This document shows positions 7,036 to 15,639 of a DNA stretch of 64,000 nucleotides, one piece after another. How positions within the stretch are numbered: position 1 is the first letter of the stretch; each line of letters opens with the position of its first letter. Source of the stretch: Ardenticatenaceae bacterium (GTDB lineage Bacteria > Chloroflexota > Anaerolineae > Promineifilales > Promineifilaceae); NCBI GenBank assembly GCA_020634315.1, contig JACKBV010000026.1:5068-69067 (forward strand), written 5' to 3'. The position numbers were made by a program, and so were the translations under genes. Under the pieces are notes generated by a model that was not told the origin of the DNA, did not search any database, and was given only the letters and a program-made list of their open reading frames with translations.

Positions 7036-9321
7036 ATGATGACAGATAGTAAACCAAACGAACAGGTTTTTCGTGTTACCGGCATGGATTGCGCCAGTTG
7101 CGCCACCAATGTAGAGAAAGGCGTGGCGAGGCTTGACGGCGTGACCATGAGCAGCATCAATTTCACGACAGAACTGCTGCGCGTGCAGGGCGATGTGTCT
7201 TCAGAAACAGTCGTGGCGCGTATTCGTGAAATTGGTTATGACGTGGCTGATGCTTCCTCCGGCGAAACCTCGCACGCCGCCTCCGATTTTCACTCACCCA
7301 ATTTTCTGCAATTTATGTGGCAGCGGCGCGAAACGCAGTTAGCGTTGTTGGGCGCGGTTTTGATTTTGCCCGGCTTGCTGTTTAATGAACTGCTGCCAAT
7401 GTTGGGTTGGGAACATCCATTTTTGAATTTAACATCGGTGGCGGCGTTGGCTGTTGCCGGCTATCCCATCGCCCTCAGTGCGCTGCGCACATTGCGCATT
7501 AATCGAGAAATCAACATCAATTTATTGATGACCATTGCCGCCATCGGTGCGGTGGTGATTGGTGCCTATACCGAAGCCGGGTTGGTGATGGTTTTGTTTG
7601 CGGTTGGCGAAGCTTTAGAAGGGTACACGGCCGGTCGTGCGCGTGACTCAATTCGAGGATTAATGGCGCTGGCGCCGCAGGAAGCGGTGGTGCTGCGACC
7701 TTGCTATGATTGCGCCGGGCATTTGGGGCAAGATGGGTACACAGGTGGCCCATGTCCGTTTTGCGGCCTGGAGGAACATCGCGTGCCAATCGCGGATTTG
7801 CGTGTGGGCGAGACGATTGTGGTGAAGCCGGGGGAGCGGGTGGCTATGGACGGCCGTATCCTTTCCGGCAATTCATCTGTTAACCAGGCACCCATTACCG
7901 GCGAAAGCCGCCTGGTGGCAAAGCATGCTGGCGACACCGTGTTTGCCAGCAGCATCAATGGCGAAGGCACGCTGGAAGTGGAAGTGACCCATCTGGCGGA
8001 AGACAACACCATCAGCCGCCTGATTCAAATGGTGGAAGCGGCACAAGAACGTCGTGCCCCCGCCCAACGTTTTGTGGACCAATTCGCAAAATATTACACG
8101 CCGGGCGTCGTTCTCATTGCCGCACTGGTGGCGGCTGTGCCGCCGCTGTTTTTTGATGCGCCTTTTTGGAATCCGGCTCCGGGGGAGCAGGGCTGGCTGT
8201 ATCGCGCCTTGACATTGCTGGTTGTGGCATGCCCATGCGCATTGGTCATTAGCACGCCGGTCAGCCTGATTAGCGCCATTAGCAATGGGGCGCGGCACGG
8301 TGTCTTGGTGAAGGGCGGGGCGTATTTAGAAGCCTTGGCGCAGGTGCGTGCCGTGGCGTTTGACAAGACGGGGACATTAACGCTGGGACAACCGGCTGTG
8401 GTGGCGGCGCGGTCATGGCAATGTACGAATCCGGCGACCGGGCGCTGCACCGATTGTGATGATTTGGTGGCGCTGGCTCATGCGGTGGAGCAGCGCAGCG
8501 AGCACCCGCTGGCGCAGGCGGTGACGGCGGAAGCGGTGGCACGCGGTGTGCAGGCGCACTATGGCGCGGCGCAAGGGGTGACGGCTTTGGCGGGGCGAGG
8601 GGTGACGGGTATGGTAAACGGCCGTTCCGTGACCATCGGCAGCCATGCCTACTTTGACGATCATCAGGCGCATGCCAAACATTGTGCAGACCTGGAGGCG
8701 GCGAATCAGGCGGGATATACGACGATGTTGGTTAGCGCCGATGGCGCATATCAGGGGTATATTGCGGTGGCGGATAAGGTGCGCGGCAGCAGCGAAACGG
8801 CCGTTTCTGCTCTAAAGGCGCTCGGATTGACGCCATTGGTGATGCTTACTGGCGATAATGAGACGACGGCGGGACAAATTGCGCAGCAGGTTGGGTTGAC
8901 GGATGTGCGTGCTAATTGTTTGCCAGAGGATAAGGTAACGGCCGTTACCCAACTACGGCAGCAGTACGATCATGTCGCCATGGTGGGCGATGGCATTAAC
9001 GATGCACCAGCACTGGCAACGGCATCTGTGGGTATTGCCATTGGGCGCACGGCACAGGCCATGGAAACGGCCGATGTCGTGTTGTTGGGCGATGATTTGC
9101 ACCAGCTTCCTTTTGCCATTCGTCTGGCGCGGGCAGCCATGCGCACCATTTACGCCAATGTGGTTCTTAGCCTGGGCATCAAATTAATCTTTTTGATTTT
9201 AGTCTTGATGGGATGGGGCAGCATGTGGCTTGCTGTGTTTGCCGATATGGGCGCGTCGCTGTTGGTGACGTTAAATGGGATGCGCCTGCTGCGTCGGCCT
9301 ACGTTTGATTCATCCCGGTAA
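7036..9321 (+). CDS. P1B-type heavy-metal ATPase (Zn/Cd/Pb exporter type)
   Basis: 761 residues from the ATG at 7036 (7039 is also possible). It exports divalent soft metals across the cytoplasmic membrane using ATP. Order: an HMA metal-binding domain with GMDCASC (Cys 19 and 22), membrane helices, an actuator domain with TGES, the CPC membrane motif (Cys 399, 401), DKTGTLT (phosphorylated Asp 443), an SEHPLA His-Pro motif and GDGINDAPAL. The C-terminal helix motif DMGASLLV is typical of the Zn/Cd/Pb subgroup (P1B-2) rather than Cu. Two extra Cys patches are unusual: CxxC-x13-CxxC in the actuator domain (Cys 223, 226, 240, 243) and C-x7-CxxC in the nucleotide-binding domain (463, 471, 474). 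Expression should be induced through the adjacent MerR protein. Confidence 0.95.
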   Translation: MMTDSKPNEQVFRVTGMDCASCATNVEKGVARLDGVTMSSINFTTELLRVQGDVSSETVVARIREIGYDVADASSGETSHAASDFHSPNFLQFMWQRRETQLALLGAVLILPGLLFNELLPMLGWEHPFLNLTSVAALAVAGYPIALSALRTLRINREININLLMTIAAIGAVVIGAYTEAGLVMVLFAVGEALEGYTAGRARDSIRGLMALAPQEAVVLRPCYDCAGHLGQDGYTGGPCPFCGLEEHRVPIADLRVGETIVVKPGERVAMDGRILSGNSSVNQAPITGESRLVAKHAGDTVFASSINGEGTLEVEVTHLAEDNTISRLIQMVEAAQERRAPAQRFVDQFAKYYTPGVVLIAALVAAVPPLFFDAPFWNPAPGEQGWLYRALTLLVVACPCALVISTPVSLISAISNGARHGVLVKGGAYLEALAQVRAVAFDKTGTLTLGQPAVVAARSWQCTNPATGRCTDCDDLVALAHAVEQRSEHPLAQAVTAEAVARGVQAHYGAAQGVTALAGRGVTGMVNGRSVTIGSHAYFDDHQAHAKHCADLEAANQAGYTTMLVSADGAYQGYIAVADKVRGSSETAVSALKALGLTPLVMLTGDNETTAGQIAQQVGLTDVRANCLPEDKVTAVTQLRQQYDHVAMVGDGINDAPALATASVGIAIGRTAQAMETADVVLLGDDLHQLPFAIRLARAAMRTIYANVVLSLGIKLIFLILVLMGWGSMWLAVFADMGASLLVTLNGMRLLRRPTFDSSR

Positions 9322-9396
9322 GGTGGTTGATAGAACCAGAGCACGGTGCCAATGGTCGCACTCAATCGTTTTCTGGTTGCCGGATGATGTCGGCTA

Positions 9397-10194
9397 TCAC
9401 ATCTGGTTTTCCGTGTCTTCCAAAGCGTCTCGTAGCCAGAGTTCGGGCCAGGCCAGCGTCGCCTGCGCCAGGAGCATGATAGCCAACACATAGGTGGGCG
9501 AGATAATGATGACCAGTGGGGTGCTGGGGTTGACGAAGACCGCGTAACCGATGAGGGCATCGGAAAAGACGAATGACGTGGCTCCCAAAGCGGCTGTTGC
9601 GCGAAAGAGAAACGGCCGTTCCCGATACGCCAGACCGAGGTAGACGACAGCCGCCATCAAGCCGAGGGCTAGCACGTAAGGGGCGACGATAAGTGATTGG
9701 CTGCCGTTGTAGACAAAGACGATGAAAACAACGGGCGTCAGGACGAGCCAGAAAAGTGTAGTGCGCCACGAAGTGGAGCGCAGAGCGGGCGAGGCTGCTA
9801 TTCGCCGGGGGTTGAGATGCAAAATGCCGCTGTGCGCGGCGATGAGACAAAACTGCATCACCAGATAAATCCCGGCCCCGATAAAAAAGTTCTGGTAAAT
9901 GATAATCGTGGCAACGAGGCCAATGGCCATGGTGACCACCATCATGTTGAGGTAGCGGCGTGGCTGCAACGGTGTCTCTGGCACGGGATTGGTGCGGGCA
10001 ATCAGTTGTGCCCAGCGGTCGGCGTCAATGCCCCAGAACCGCCAGAGGATGGTGGCGCTGAGGACGATGATGCTGGCTGACCAGACAATGGGTAACGGCC
10101 GTTCACCAGTTTGCGCATGAATGACTGCTGCGGCCAAGATGATGACAAAGGCCAACAGCACGAGTACAAATAACACGGATCGTCGCTTCTTCAT
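9397..10194 (-). CDS. YhhN/TMEM86-like integral membrane protein
   Basis: 265 residues with about seven to eight hydrophobic helices. The C-terminal half has the pattern of the YhhN (lysoplasmalogenase) family: a GATSFVFSDALIG segment resembling the conserved 'GA.lF..SD' helix, followed by PTYVLAIMLLAQA resembling 'Y..AQ.l'. In that family the enzyme cleaves the vinyl-ether bond of lysoplasmalogens, but many bacterial members are untested. The first 60 residues are extra relative to the short family members. It is convergent with the ATPase gene, with a 75-bp gap in which I see no clear terminator. Confidence 0.6.
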   Translation of the reverse strand: MKKRRSVLFVLVLLAFVIILAAAVIHAQTGERPLPIVWSASIIVLSATILWRFWGIDADRWAQLIARTNPVPETPLQPRRYLNMMVVTMAIGLVATIIIYQNFFIGAGIYLVMQFCLIAAHSGILHLNPRRIAASPALRSTSWRTTLFWLVLTPVVFIVFVYNGSQSLIVAPYVLALGLMAAVVYLGLAYRERPFLFRATAALGATSFVFSDALIGYAVFVNPSTPLVIIISPTYVLAIMLLAQATLAWPELWLRDALEDTENQM

Positions 10195-10451
10195 TTAGAA
10201 ATTATAGCGACTATTTTCTGGCTTGTGGATTGCAAAACTACAAAGGTGAAGCGCCGTTGCGCCATAGTCTGCTCTGTATGGCGGCAACTTTATCTCGCCA
10301 ATTCCCAAACGAGCGGGGCAAGTGGCTGCTTTTCGTCTGACCGGGCTTGTTACATTATGATGTGGGCCTTGACCAGTCTCGGCAATGTTTATGCGCGGAG
10401 CTATGAACATGCCAAGGCTCAAGATGGTTTCAAGAGCGGCCCCGCTTCAAG

Positions 10452-11087
10452 CTATATAGGATTGTCTTGCTGTGTTTCCTCATTGGAAACGGCCGTAACG
10501 GTCTCGATTTGGCGGAAAACTCGGTGGCAAAGGCGATAGAGGAAATAAGCAGGGACGCTGCCGAAGAGGAGAAGGACGACGGGAAGGTAGTAAACTACCA
10601 GGGCGGTGAGCAAGACGAGCAGGACGGCCGATATGGTTGTTATGGGCGAGCTGATGGCGATGATGAACGAGTTTTTGATGATGTGCAGCCATCCGGCATG
10701 GTACTGTGCCATGACGGGGAAAATGTAAACGGCCGTTGCCAGGTAAATCACCCCCAGCGAAAGGACCAAAACCAGTAAGGGTGTCCGTGCCCAAGACGTG
10801 ATGCTGCGCACAAACAAGAAATCGGCAAGCAGTACCAGACCGACCACCGTCCAGGTCAGGCCAACAGCCAGACTTTGCCCAAAATTCTCGCGCATATAGC
10901 GGAAAAAGGATTTGAAAAACCCCGTCTCTTTGCCTTTTACCCAATCTCGCACAACGGCAAACAAAGCGGCCGTTGCCGGAAAAATTGTGATGATGGGCAC
11001 ACAGGCCAGCAGCCACAAAAGGTTGAGCAAGAAAAAATCGGACACCGTGTCCAGCCAACGGTACAGTCGCGTGTCAAGCAAATTCAC
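10452..11087 (-). CDS. DUF624 (YesL-like) membrane protein
   Basis: 211 residues with five predicted helices and the family's opening pattern (a short amphipathic start, then NLLWLLACVPIITIFPATAALFAVVRDW). The segment KGKETGFFKSFFRYMRENF also matches the conserved cytoplasmic loop. DUF624 proteins are often found near sugar ABC transporters and two-component systems, and their biochemical role is not established. No transporter is directly adjacent here. Below the gene, 257 bp separate it from the YhhN-like gene, and I see nothing supportable in that gap. Confidence 0.8.
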   Translation of the reverse strand: MNLLDTRLYRWLDTVSDFFLLNLLWLLACVPIITIFPATAALFAVVRDWVKGKETGFFKSFFRYMRENFGQSLAVGLTWTVVGLVLLADFLFVRSITSWARTPLLVLVLSLGVIYLATAVYIFPVMAQYHAGWLHIIKNSFIIAISSPITTISAVLLVLLTALVVYYLPVVLLLFGSVPAYFLYRLCHRVFRQIETVTAVSNEETQQDNPI

Positions 11088-11433
11088 GATAGGTATCCTG
11101 TTGCATGTAGATTTCGGTATCTGACTGCAAGGTCGCTATGTTCTGTTGTTGTGAAGTGCTGCTGAACGTCAACAATGCGCCAAGACAGTCAGGTGATGTC
11201 GCCTAGTATACCCGGCAATGCTTTTTCTCGCCCGCCACATGGTCGCACGCCACCACGCAGCTAACGCGGCAAATACGCAGCAGCAGGCCAAGGTGTAAGC
11301 GATCATCATTTTTCAAGCAGCAGTGGCATCTCTAACTGCCAACGCTTGCAAAGATGGTTACATCTATGAATAAATTTGCGAGTGGGCTTTCCCTGCTGCA
11401 TAATCCATGAATTCCAAAGTGAATTGTTGAGTT
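11088..11433. other. Divergent intergenic region with candidate XPB-operon promoter
   Basis: This 346-bp gap lies between DUF624 (minus) and the XPB operon (plus). A plausible promoter for the latter is TTGCGA (11376-11381), a 17-bp spacer and CATAAT (11399-11404), giving a leader of about 25-30 nt before the ATG at 11434. A minus-strand 46-codon frame (11169-11309) encodes a hydrophobic start but has no ribosome-binding site. Confidence 0.4.
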
Positions 11434-13158
11434 ATGCAATACAATCCTCAAAATCCGATAATTGTTCAAGGTGACAAAAGTGTTCTGCTGGAAGTAAACA
11501 ACGCGCTTTACCAAGAAGCGCGTGATATTTTGTCGCGTTTTGCCGAGTTGGAGAAAAGTCCAGAATATATTCATACTTACCGCATTTCTCCGTTGTCATT
11601 GTGGAATGCGGCCTCAACCGGCTTGGATGCTGAAACGATTGTGGCGGGATTGTCTCGATATAGTAAGTATCCACTGCCGGGTAATGTGGAAGTAGATATT
11701 CGGGAATATGTTGGGCGATACGGCCGTATCCGTCTTCTCCGCCGCGATAATGATTTGCTACTTACTTCTCATGATATTCCCCTCATCATAGAACTACAGC
11801 GGCGCAAAGAGTTAAAGCCCTACATCCTCAACCCGGAAGATGCGCAAACCCTGCGCGTAGACCCGGCAAAACGGGGTCACATCAAACAGGCATTGGTTAA
11901 CATCGGCTATCCCGCAGAGGATTTAGCCGGATATGTCTCTGGCGACAGTGTTAACTTTGATTTGCGTTTGCTGGCCCAAAGCGGCAGCCCATTTGCCCTG
12001 CGCCATTACCAGCAAGAAGCGGGCGAGATTTTCTACGCCGACGGTGAGGCACGGGGTGGTTCTGGCGTCATCGTGCTGCCTTGTGGCGCGGGCAAGACCA
12101 TTGTCGGCCTCTCTGTTATGAATGAGATGCAGTGCAGTACACTTATCTTGACCCCAAACACGGTTTCCGTGCGGCAATGGATCGATGAACTGTTGGATAA
12201 GACAACGCTTACGCCAGAGCAGGTTGGTGAATATTCCGGGCAGCGCAAGGAGATACGGCCGATTACCATCTCGACCTATCAGACGATAACGTATCGCAAA
12301 CGCAATGTCTCCAGAACGGCGCCGTTTCAAGAGCAGTACCCTCATTTTGCTCTGTTCAACGATTATAACTGGGGATTGATCGTGTATGACGAGGTGCATT
12401 TGCTGCCAGCCCCGGTCTTTAGCATCACGGCTGATTTGCAAGCTCGCCGCCGCCTGGGATTGACGGCAACATTGGTGCGAGAAGACGGCCGTCAGGAAGA
12501 TGTCTTTTCCCTTATTGGCCCGAAAAAGTATGACGTGCCCTGGAAAGATTTGGAGCGACAGGGTTGGATTGCCACGGCCGATGTTGTCGAAGTCCGGGTT
12601 CCTTTGCCCCATGAAACGCGCATTGAATATGCCACTGCTGACGAACGGCAAAAATATCGCATTGCAGCCGAAAACAAAGACAAATTCCGGGTGTTAGATG
12701 AACTGCTTGTCAAACATTATAAAGACCAGGTGCTCATCATTGGCATGTATTTGGATCAGCTTGAAAAGGTTGCGCGGCGGTATAACGCGCCGTTAATTAC
12801 GGGCAAAACCAGTGTTAGACAGCGCCGTGACTTGTATGATCAGTTCAAGAATGGCGAAATTTCTACGCTGATTGTGTCTAAGGTGGGTAACTTTGCGGTG
12901 GATTTGCCAAATGCGAATGTGATGGTGCAAATTAGCGGTATGTTTGGCAGTCGCCAGGAGGAGGCGCAGCGATTAGGGCGTATTTTGCGCCCTCATGGTA
13001 ATTCGTTGGCGCATTTTTATACCATTGTCACCAAAGATACGGTTGACCAGCAGTATGGCGCAAACCGGCAGCTTTTTTTGACGGAGCAAGGGTATCAGTA
13101 CACAATTTTGTATGAAGATGAAGTCGCTGATTATGAACCGGCGGTTTTTAACAGCTAG
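11434..13158 (+). CDS. XPB/Ssl2-type superfamily 2 DNA helicase
   Basis: 574 residues, the usual size of bacterial XPB. An N-terminal domain (about 1-185) precedes the helicase core: Walker A LPCGAGKT (Lys 221), DEVH box at 319-322, and TATLVREDGR, which contains the RED motif characteristic of XPB. Helicase domain 2 has GNFAVDLPNANVMVQ and the QRLGRILRP motif VI. XPB translocates on and unwinds DNA. In eukaryotes it acts in TFIIH, while bacterial copies are implicated in repair. It is first in a three-gene module with two large helicase-associated proteins, separated by 111 and 39 bp, which probably work with it. The best available start is this ATG, with a weak GTTGAG upstream. Confidence 0.93.
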   Translation: MQYNPQNPIIVQGDKSVLLEVNNALYQEARDILSRFAELEKSPEYIHTYRISPLSLWNAASTGLDAETIVAGLSRYSKYPLPGNVEVDIREYVGRYGRIRLLRRDNDLLLTSHDIPLIIELQRRKELKPYILNPEDAQTLRVDPAKRGHIKQALVNIGYPAEDLAGYVSGDSVNFDLRLLAQSGSPFALRHYQQEAGEIFYADGEARGGSGVIVLPCGAGKTIVGLSVMNEMQCSTLILTPNTVSVRQWIDELLDKTTLTPEQVGEYSGQRKEIRPITISTYQTITYRKRNVSRTAPFQEQYPHFALFNDYNWGLIVYDEVHLLPAPVFSITADLQARRRLGLTATLVREDGRQEDVFSLIGPKKYDVPWKDLERQGWIATADVVEVRVPLPHETRIEYATADERQKYRIAAENKDKFRVLDELLVKHYKDQVLIIGMYLDQLEKVARRYNAPLITGKTSVRQRRDLYDQFKNGEISTLIVSKVGNFAVDLPNANVMVQISGMFGSRQEEAQRLGRILRPHGNSLAHFYTIVTKDTVDQQYGANRQLFLTEQGYQYTILYEDEVADYEPAVFNS

Positions 13159-13269
13159 AAATGGTGATGGGGGATTGGGGTTAATCGTGCGTACACATAT
13201 TTTGTGGAGCAAGTGTGTGAGGATGTTTTCCGGTAAGCAATTTGTTTCACTTCATTCAGGTCAGGTTAT

Positions 13270-15600
13270 ATGGCATCGTTAGAAAATTTAACGGAGAGCG
13301 ACATCAGAAAGGTTGTCAATAGTCAATCATTGCAACGAGCACGAGAGTATGTAGTGCTTATTCGTGATGCGGTGCGCAACGGCCGTTCCTTGCGTGCCGA
13401 AGTTGGCAAAGGTCGCCTATATCATGTTGAAATTGATGTGCTTGAAGATGGCATTCTGGCTGCGTGTAGTTGCGCCTACAATTGGAATAATTACTGTAAA
13501 CATATTGGGGCTGTACTGCTTCGGTGGATTGAACAGCCGGGCAGCTTTGCTGTCGAAACGCCCGTATCCGGCGACAGCCATGCCCTGATCGAGACGTTTG
13601 CTGCGACTGTCCCGCAAACGGCCGTTCCCAACACACCTCCTTTTTGGGTCAGCACACCTTACCCGGCACGTCAAAAAGAAACGGACGACGCCTTGCGTGA
13701 GTGGTTAAGCGAATACAAAGTGCAGGAACTGCGACAAATAGCAAAACGGCAAGATTGGCCGCTTCAGGGAAATCTGAAGGCGGATATAATCCAACAAATC
13801 ATGAATTACATGCTGCAACCAGGCATCATCCTCAAGAGCTTGTCTCGCCTGGATGCGGAGCATCGTCAGGTTTTTGATGCACTGGGCCTTCTCTATCCTG
13901 GAATTTTTTTTCAGACGGAGCACCTCACTTCGCTGGTAGATTATTGGGGCAAACTGACTCAGCATAAACAGTTAATGGCCTATACCGTGCATTTGTGTGA
14001 GGCCGGTTTGGCAATGCCAGCAAATTTTGATCCCCAACATTGGCAGCAAGCAGCTATCGTTCCCAACAGCTTGATGCGGGTGCTGCCTCCGTTGTTGGCC
14101 GAGCGCATACCGCCGACAACGCTTTCGGAGAATGTGCATAGCACAATGCGGTCAGGGCAGTCACGGCCGTTTCTGCAACACGTTCACCACATTTTGCGCT
14201 TGCTCGAACAAAGGCAACCTACCTTGCGCCAACCCATGCCGCGCCCCCGTTTAGAAAAATTCTACGAAATTTTACAAGAGTGGGATTATATTCCTGAAGA
14301 GCTTTTGGAAGCGCAAAACAAGAATCAATTTAAGGAGCATGATTCTCAATTTAGCCTGACAGTTCCACCGCCATTGCCCCCTTTGCAAGATGAGACAATG
14401 CAGTGGCTAACACCCATCGTCGGCGACGAAGCACAATTAAATTTCATTTACCATTTATTGGTGGATACCGGGCTTTTGCAGCCGGGCAGTCCAGTCACCG
14501 TGTGGCAAAAAACAAAAGAGCGATTTTTACGTCATGATGAAGCCGCCCAATGGGCAATATTGGTTCGCAATTATTTTACGTTACCCATATGGAGTGAATT
14601 GTGGATGGTATTGGCGCAACAGCCGTCTCTTCAACTAAAACGCTCCTATAACCCTTACCATCGGGTGATGCCGCCAATGATCATGTACCAAATTTTGGCA
14701 GCCTTTCGTGGCGTGGTGTTGCATGTGTTGGCCTGTCTACCGGATGACCAATGGTTCAGTTTACGTGATATAACCAATTTGCTGCATGCTTTTTGGCCTG
14801 ATTTTGATGGTTTGGGGGTGTTGGCTGGGACTTATCGTAGGGGGAGACAACCTGCCTGGTTTTTAGCGGATAACGGCCGTATCTTAGACACGGCTAACAA
14901 TAAAGTGGATTGGAACAAAGCACAAGGCGCTTTTATCAAACATGTCATTCAGGGACCCTTGCATTGGATGGGTCTGGCTGACCTTCATATGGAAGAAGGC
15001 CGGCTAACCGCCTTCCGGCTGCACGGATTGGGCGATTTGTTCTTTGATAAGGTTGAATCTGTCCCGCTAAGAGATGGGGCAGGGAAGGCTGTGTCGTCAG
15101 AGAAAACGGCCGTTTCCGCACCCGTTGCCCCCATCATCGTTCAAGGCACGACCATCATCGTAGACCCAACGGTCGTTAGTGCGCAGAGCCATAACTATCT
15201 TGACAGCATCGCCATTCTCGAAGAGACGCATATCAACCGCTTTGTTTACAGCCTCAATGCGGCGGCTGTCCATCAAACCCTGGAAGCAGGGCAAACAATT
15301 GCCAAAATATTCGAAGGTTGGGAAAAATGGCTTGCCGTTCCCATGCCTGCCGCTATCCGCGAGCAGCTGACAGCATGGCAGCAAGCGTATGGCCAGGTGC
15401 GCCTGTACGAAAGTGTGACCGTCATCGAGTTTGGCGATGCCTATGCATTGGCTGAAATGAAAGCGGCTACCTCGCTAGAAAAGCATATCATTGCCGAAAT
15501 TTCGCCTTCTCTTGTTATCGTCTCGGCTCATGCTGTGGATATTTTGGTCTCCGAATTGGAAAAATCTGGCTATACGCCCAAACAGGCGAATGGCGTTTGA
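13270..15600 (+). CDS. SWIM zinc-finger and SAP-like helicase-associated protein
   Basis: 776 residues. Near the N-terminus is a SWIM zinc finger, CSCAYNWNNYCKH (Cys 66, 68, 76 and His 78), a fold that binds DNA or protein. A helical SAP-like segment follows at about 140-180 (LSEYKVQELRQIAKRQ, then LKADIIQQI). The C-terminal third (about 610-776, IIVQGTTIIVDP ... SLVIVSAHAVDILVSELEKSGY) resembles the helicase C-terminal-associated domain (Helicase_C_3, PF13625) found with bacterial XPB helicases. No nuclease or ATPase motif is visible, so it is probably a DNA-binding or scaffold subunit of an XPB complex (inference). It lies 111 bp after the helicase on the same strand. Confidence 0.8.
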   Translation: MASLENLTESDIRKVVNSQSLQRAREYVVLIRDAVRNGRSLRAEVGKGRLYHVEIDVLEDGILAACSCAYNWNNYCKHIGAVLLRWIEQPGSFAVETPVSGDSHALIETFAATVPQTAVPNTPPFWVSTPYPARQKETDDALREWLSEYKVQELRQIAKRQDWPLQGNLKADIIQQIMNYMLQPGIILKSLSRLDAEHRQVFDALGLLYPGIFFQTEHLTSLVDYWGKLTQHKQLMAYTVHLCEAGLAMPANFDPQHWQQAAIVPNSLMRVLPPLLAERIPPTTLSENVHSTMRSGQSRPFLQHVHHILRLLEQRQPTLRQPMPRPRLEKFYEILQEWDYIPEELLEAQNKNQFKEHDSQFSLTVPPPLPPLQDETMQWLTPIVGDEAQLNFIYHLLVDTGLLQPGSPVTVWQKTKERFLRHDEAAQWAILVRNYFTLPIWSELWMVLAQQPSLQLKRSYNPYHRVMPPMIMYQILAAFRGVVLHVLACLPDDQWFSLRDITNLLHAFWPDFDGLGVLAGTYRRGRQPAWFLADNGRILDTANNKVDWNKAQGAFIKHVIQGPLHWMGLADLHMEEGRLTAFRLHGLGDLFFDKVESVPLRDGAGKAVSSEKTAVSAPVAPIIVQGTTIIVDPTVVSAQSHNYLDSIAILEETHINRFVYSLNAAAVHQTLEAGQTIAKIFEGWEKWLAVPMPAAIREQLTAWQQAYGQVRLYESVTVIEFGDAYALAEMKAATSLEKHIIAEISPSLVIVSAHAVDILVSELEKSGYTPKQANGV

Positions 15601-15639
15601 GGCGATGGAATCGCAACAATTATCTGATAGTTCGACTCA

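Noticed and set aside
11169..11309. 46-codon minus-strand frame with a hydrophobic N-terminus
   Set aside because: It could be a small membrane protein, but it has no ribosome-binding site or promoter and nothing to compare it with.
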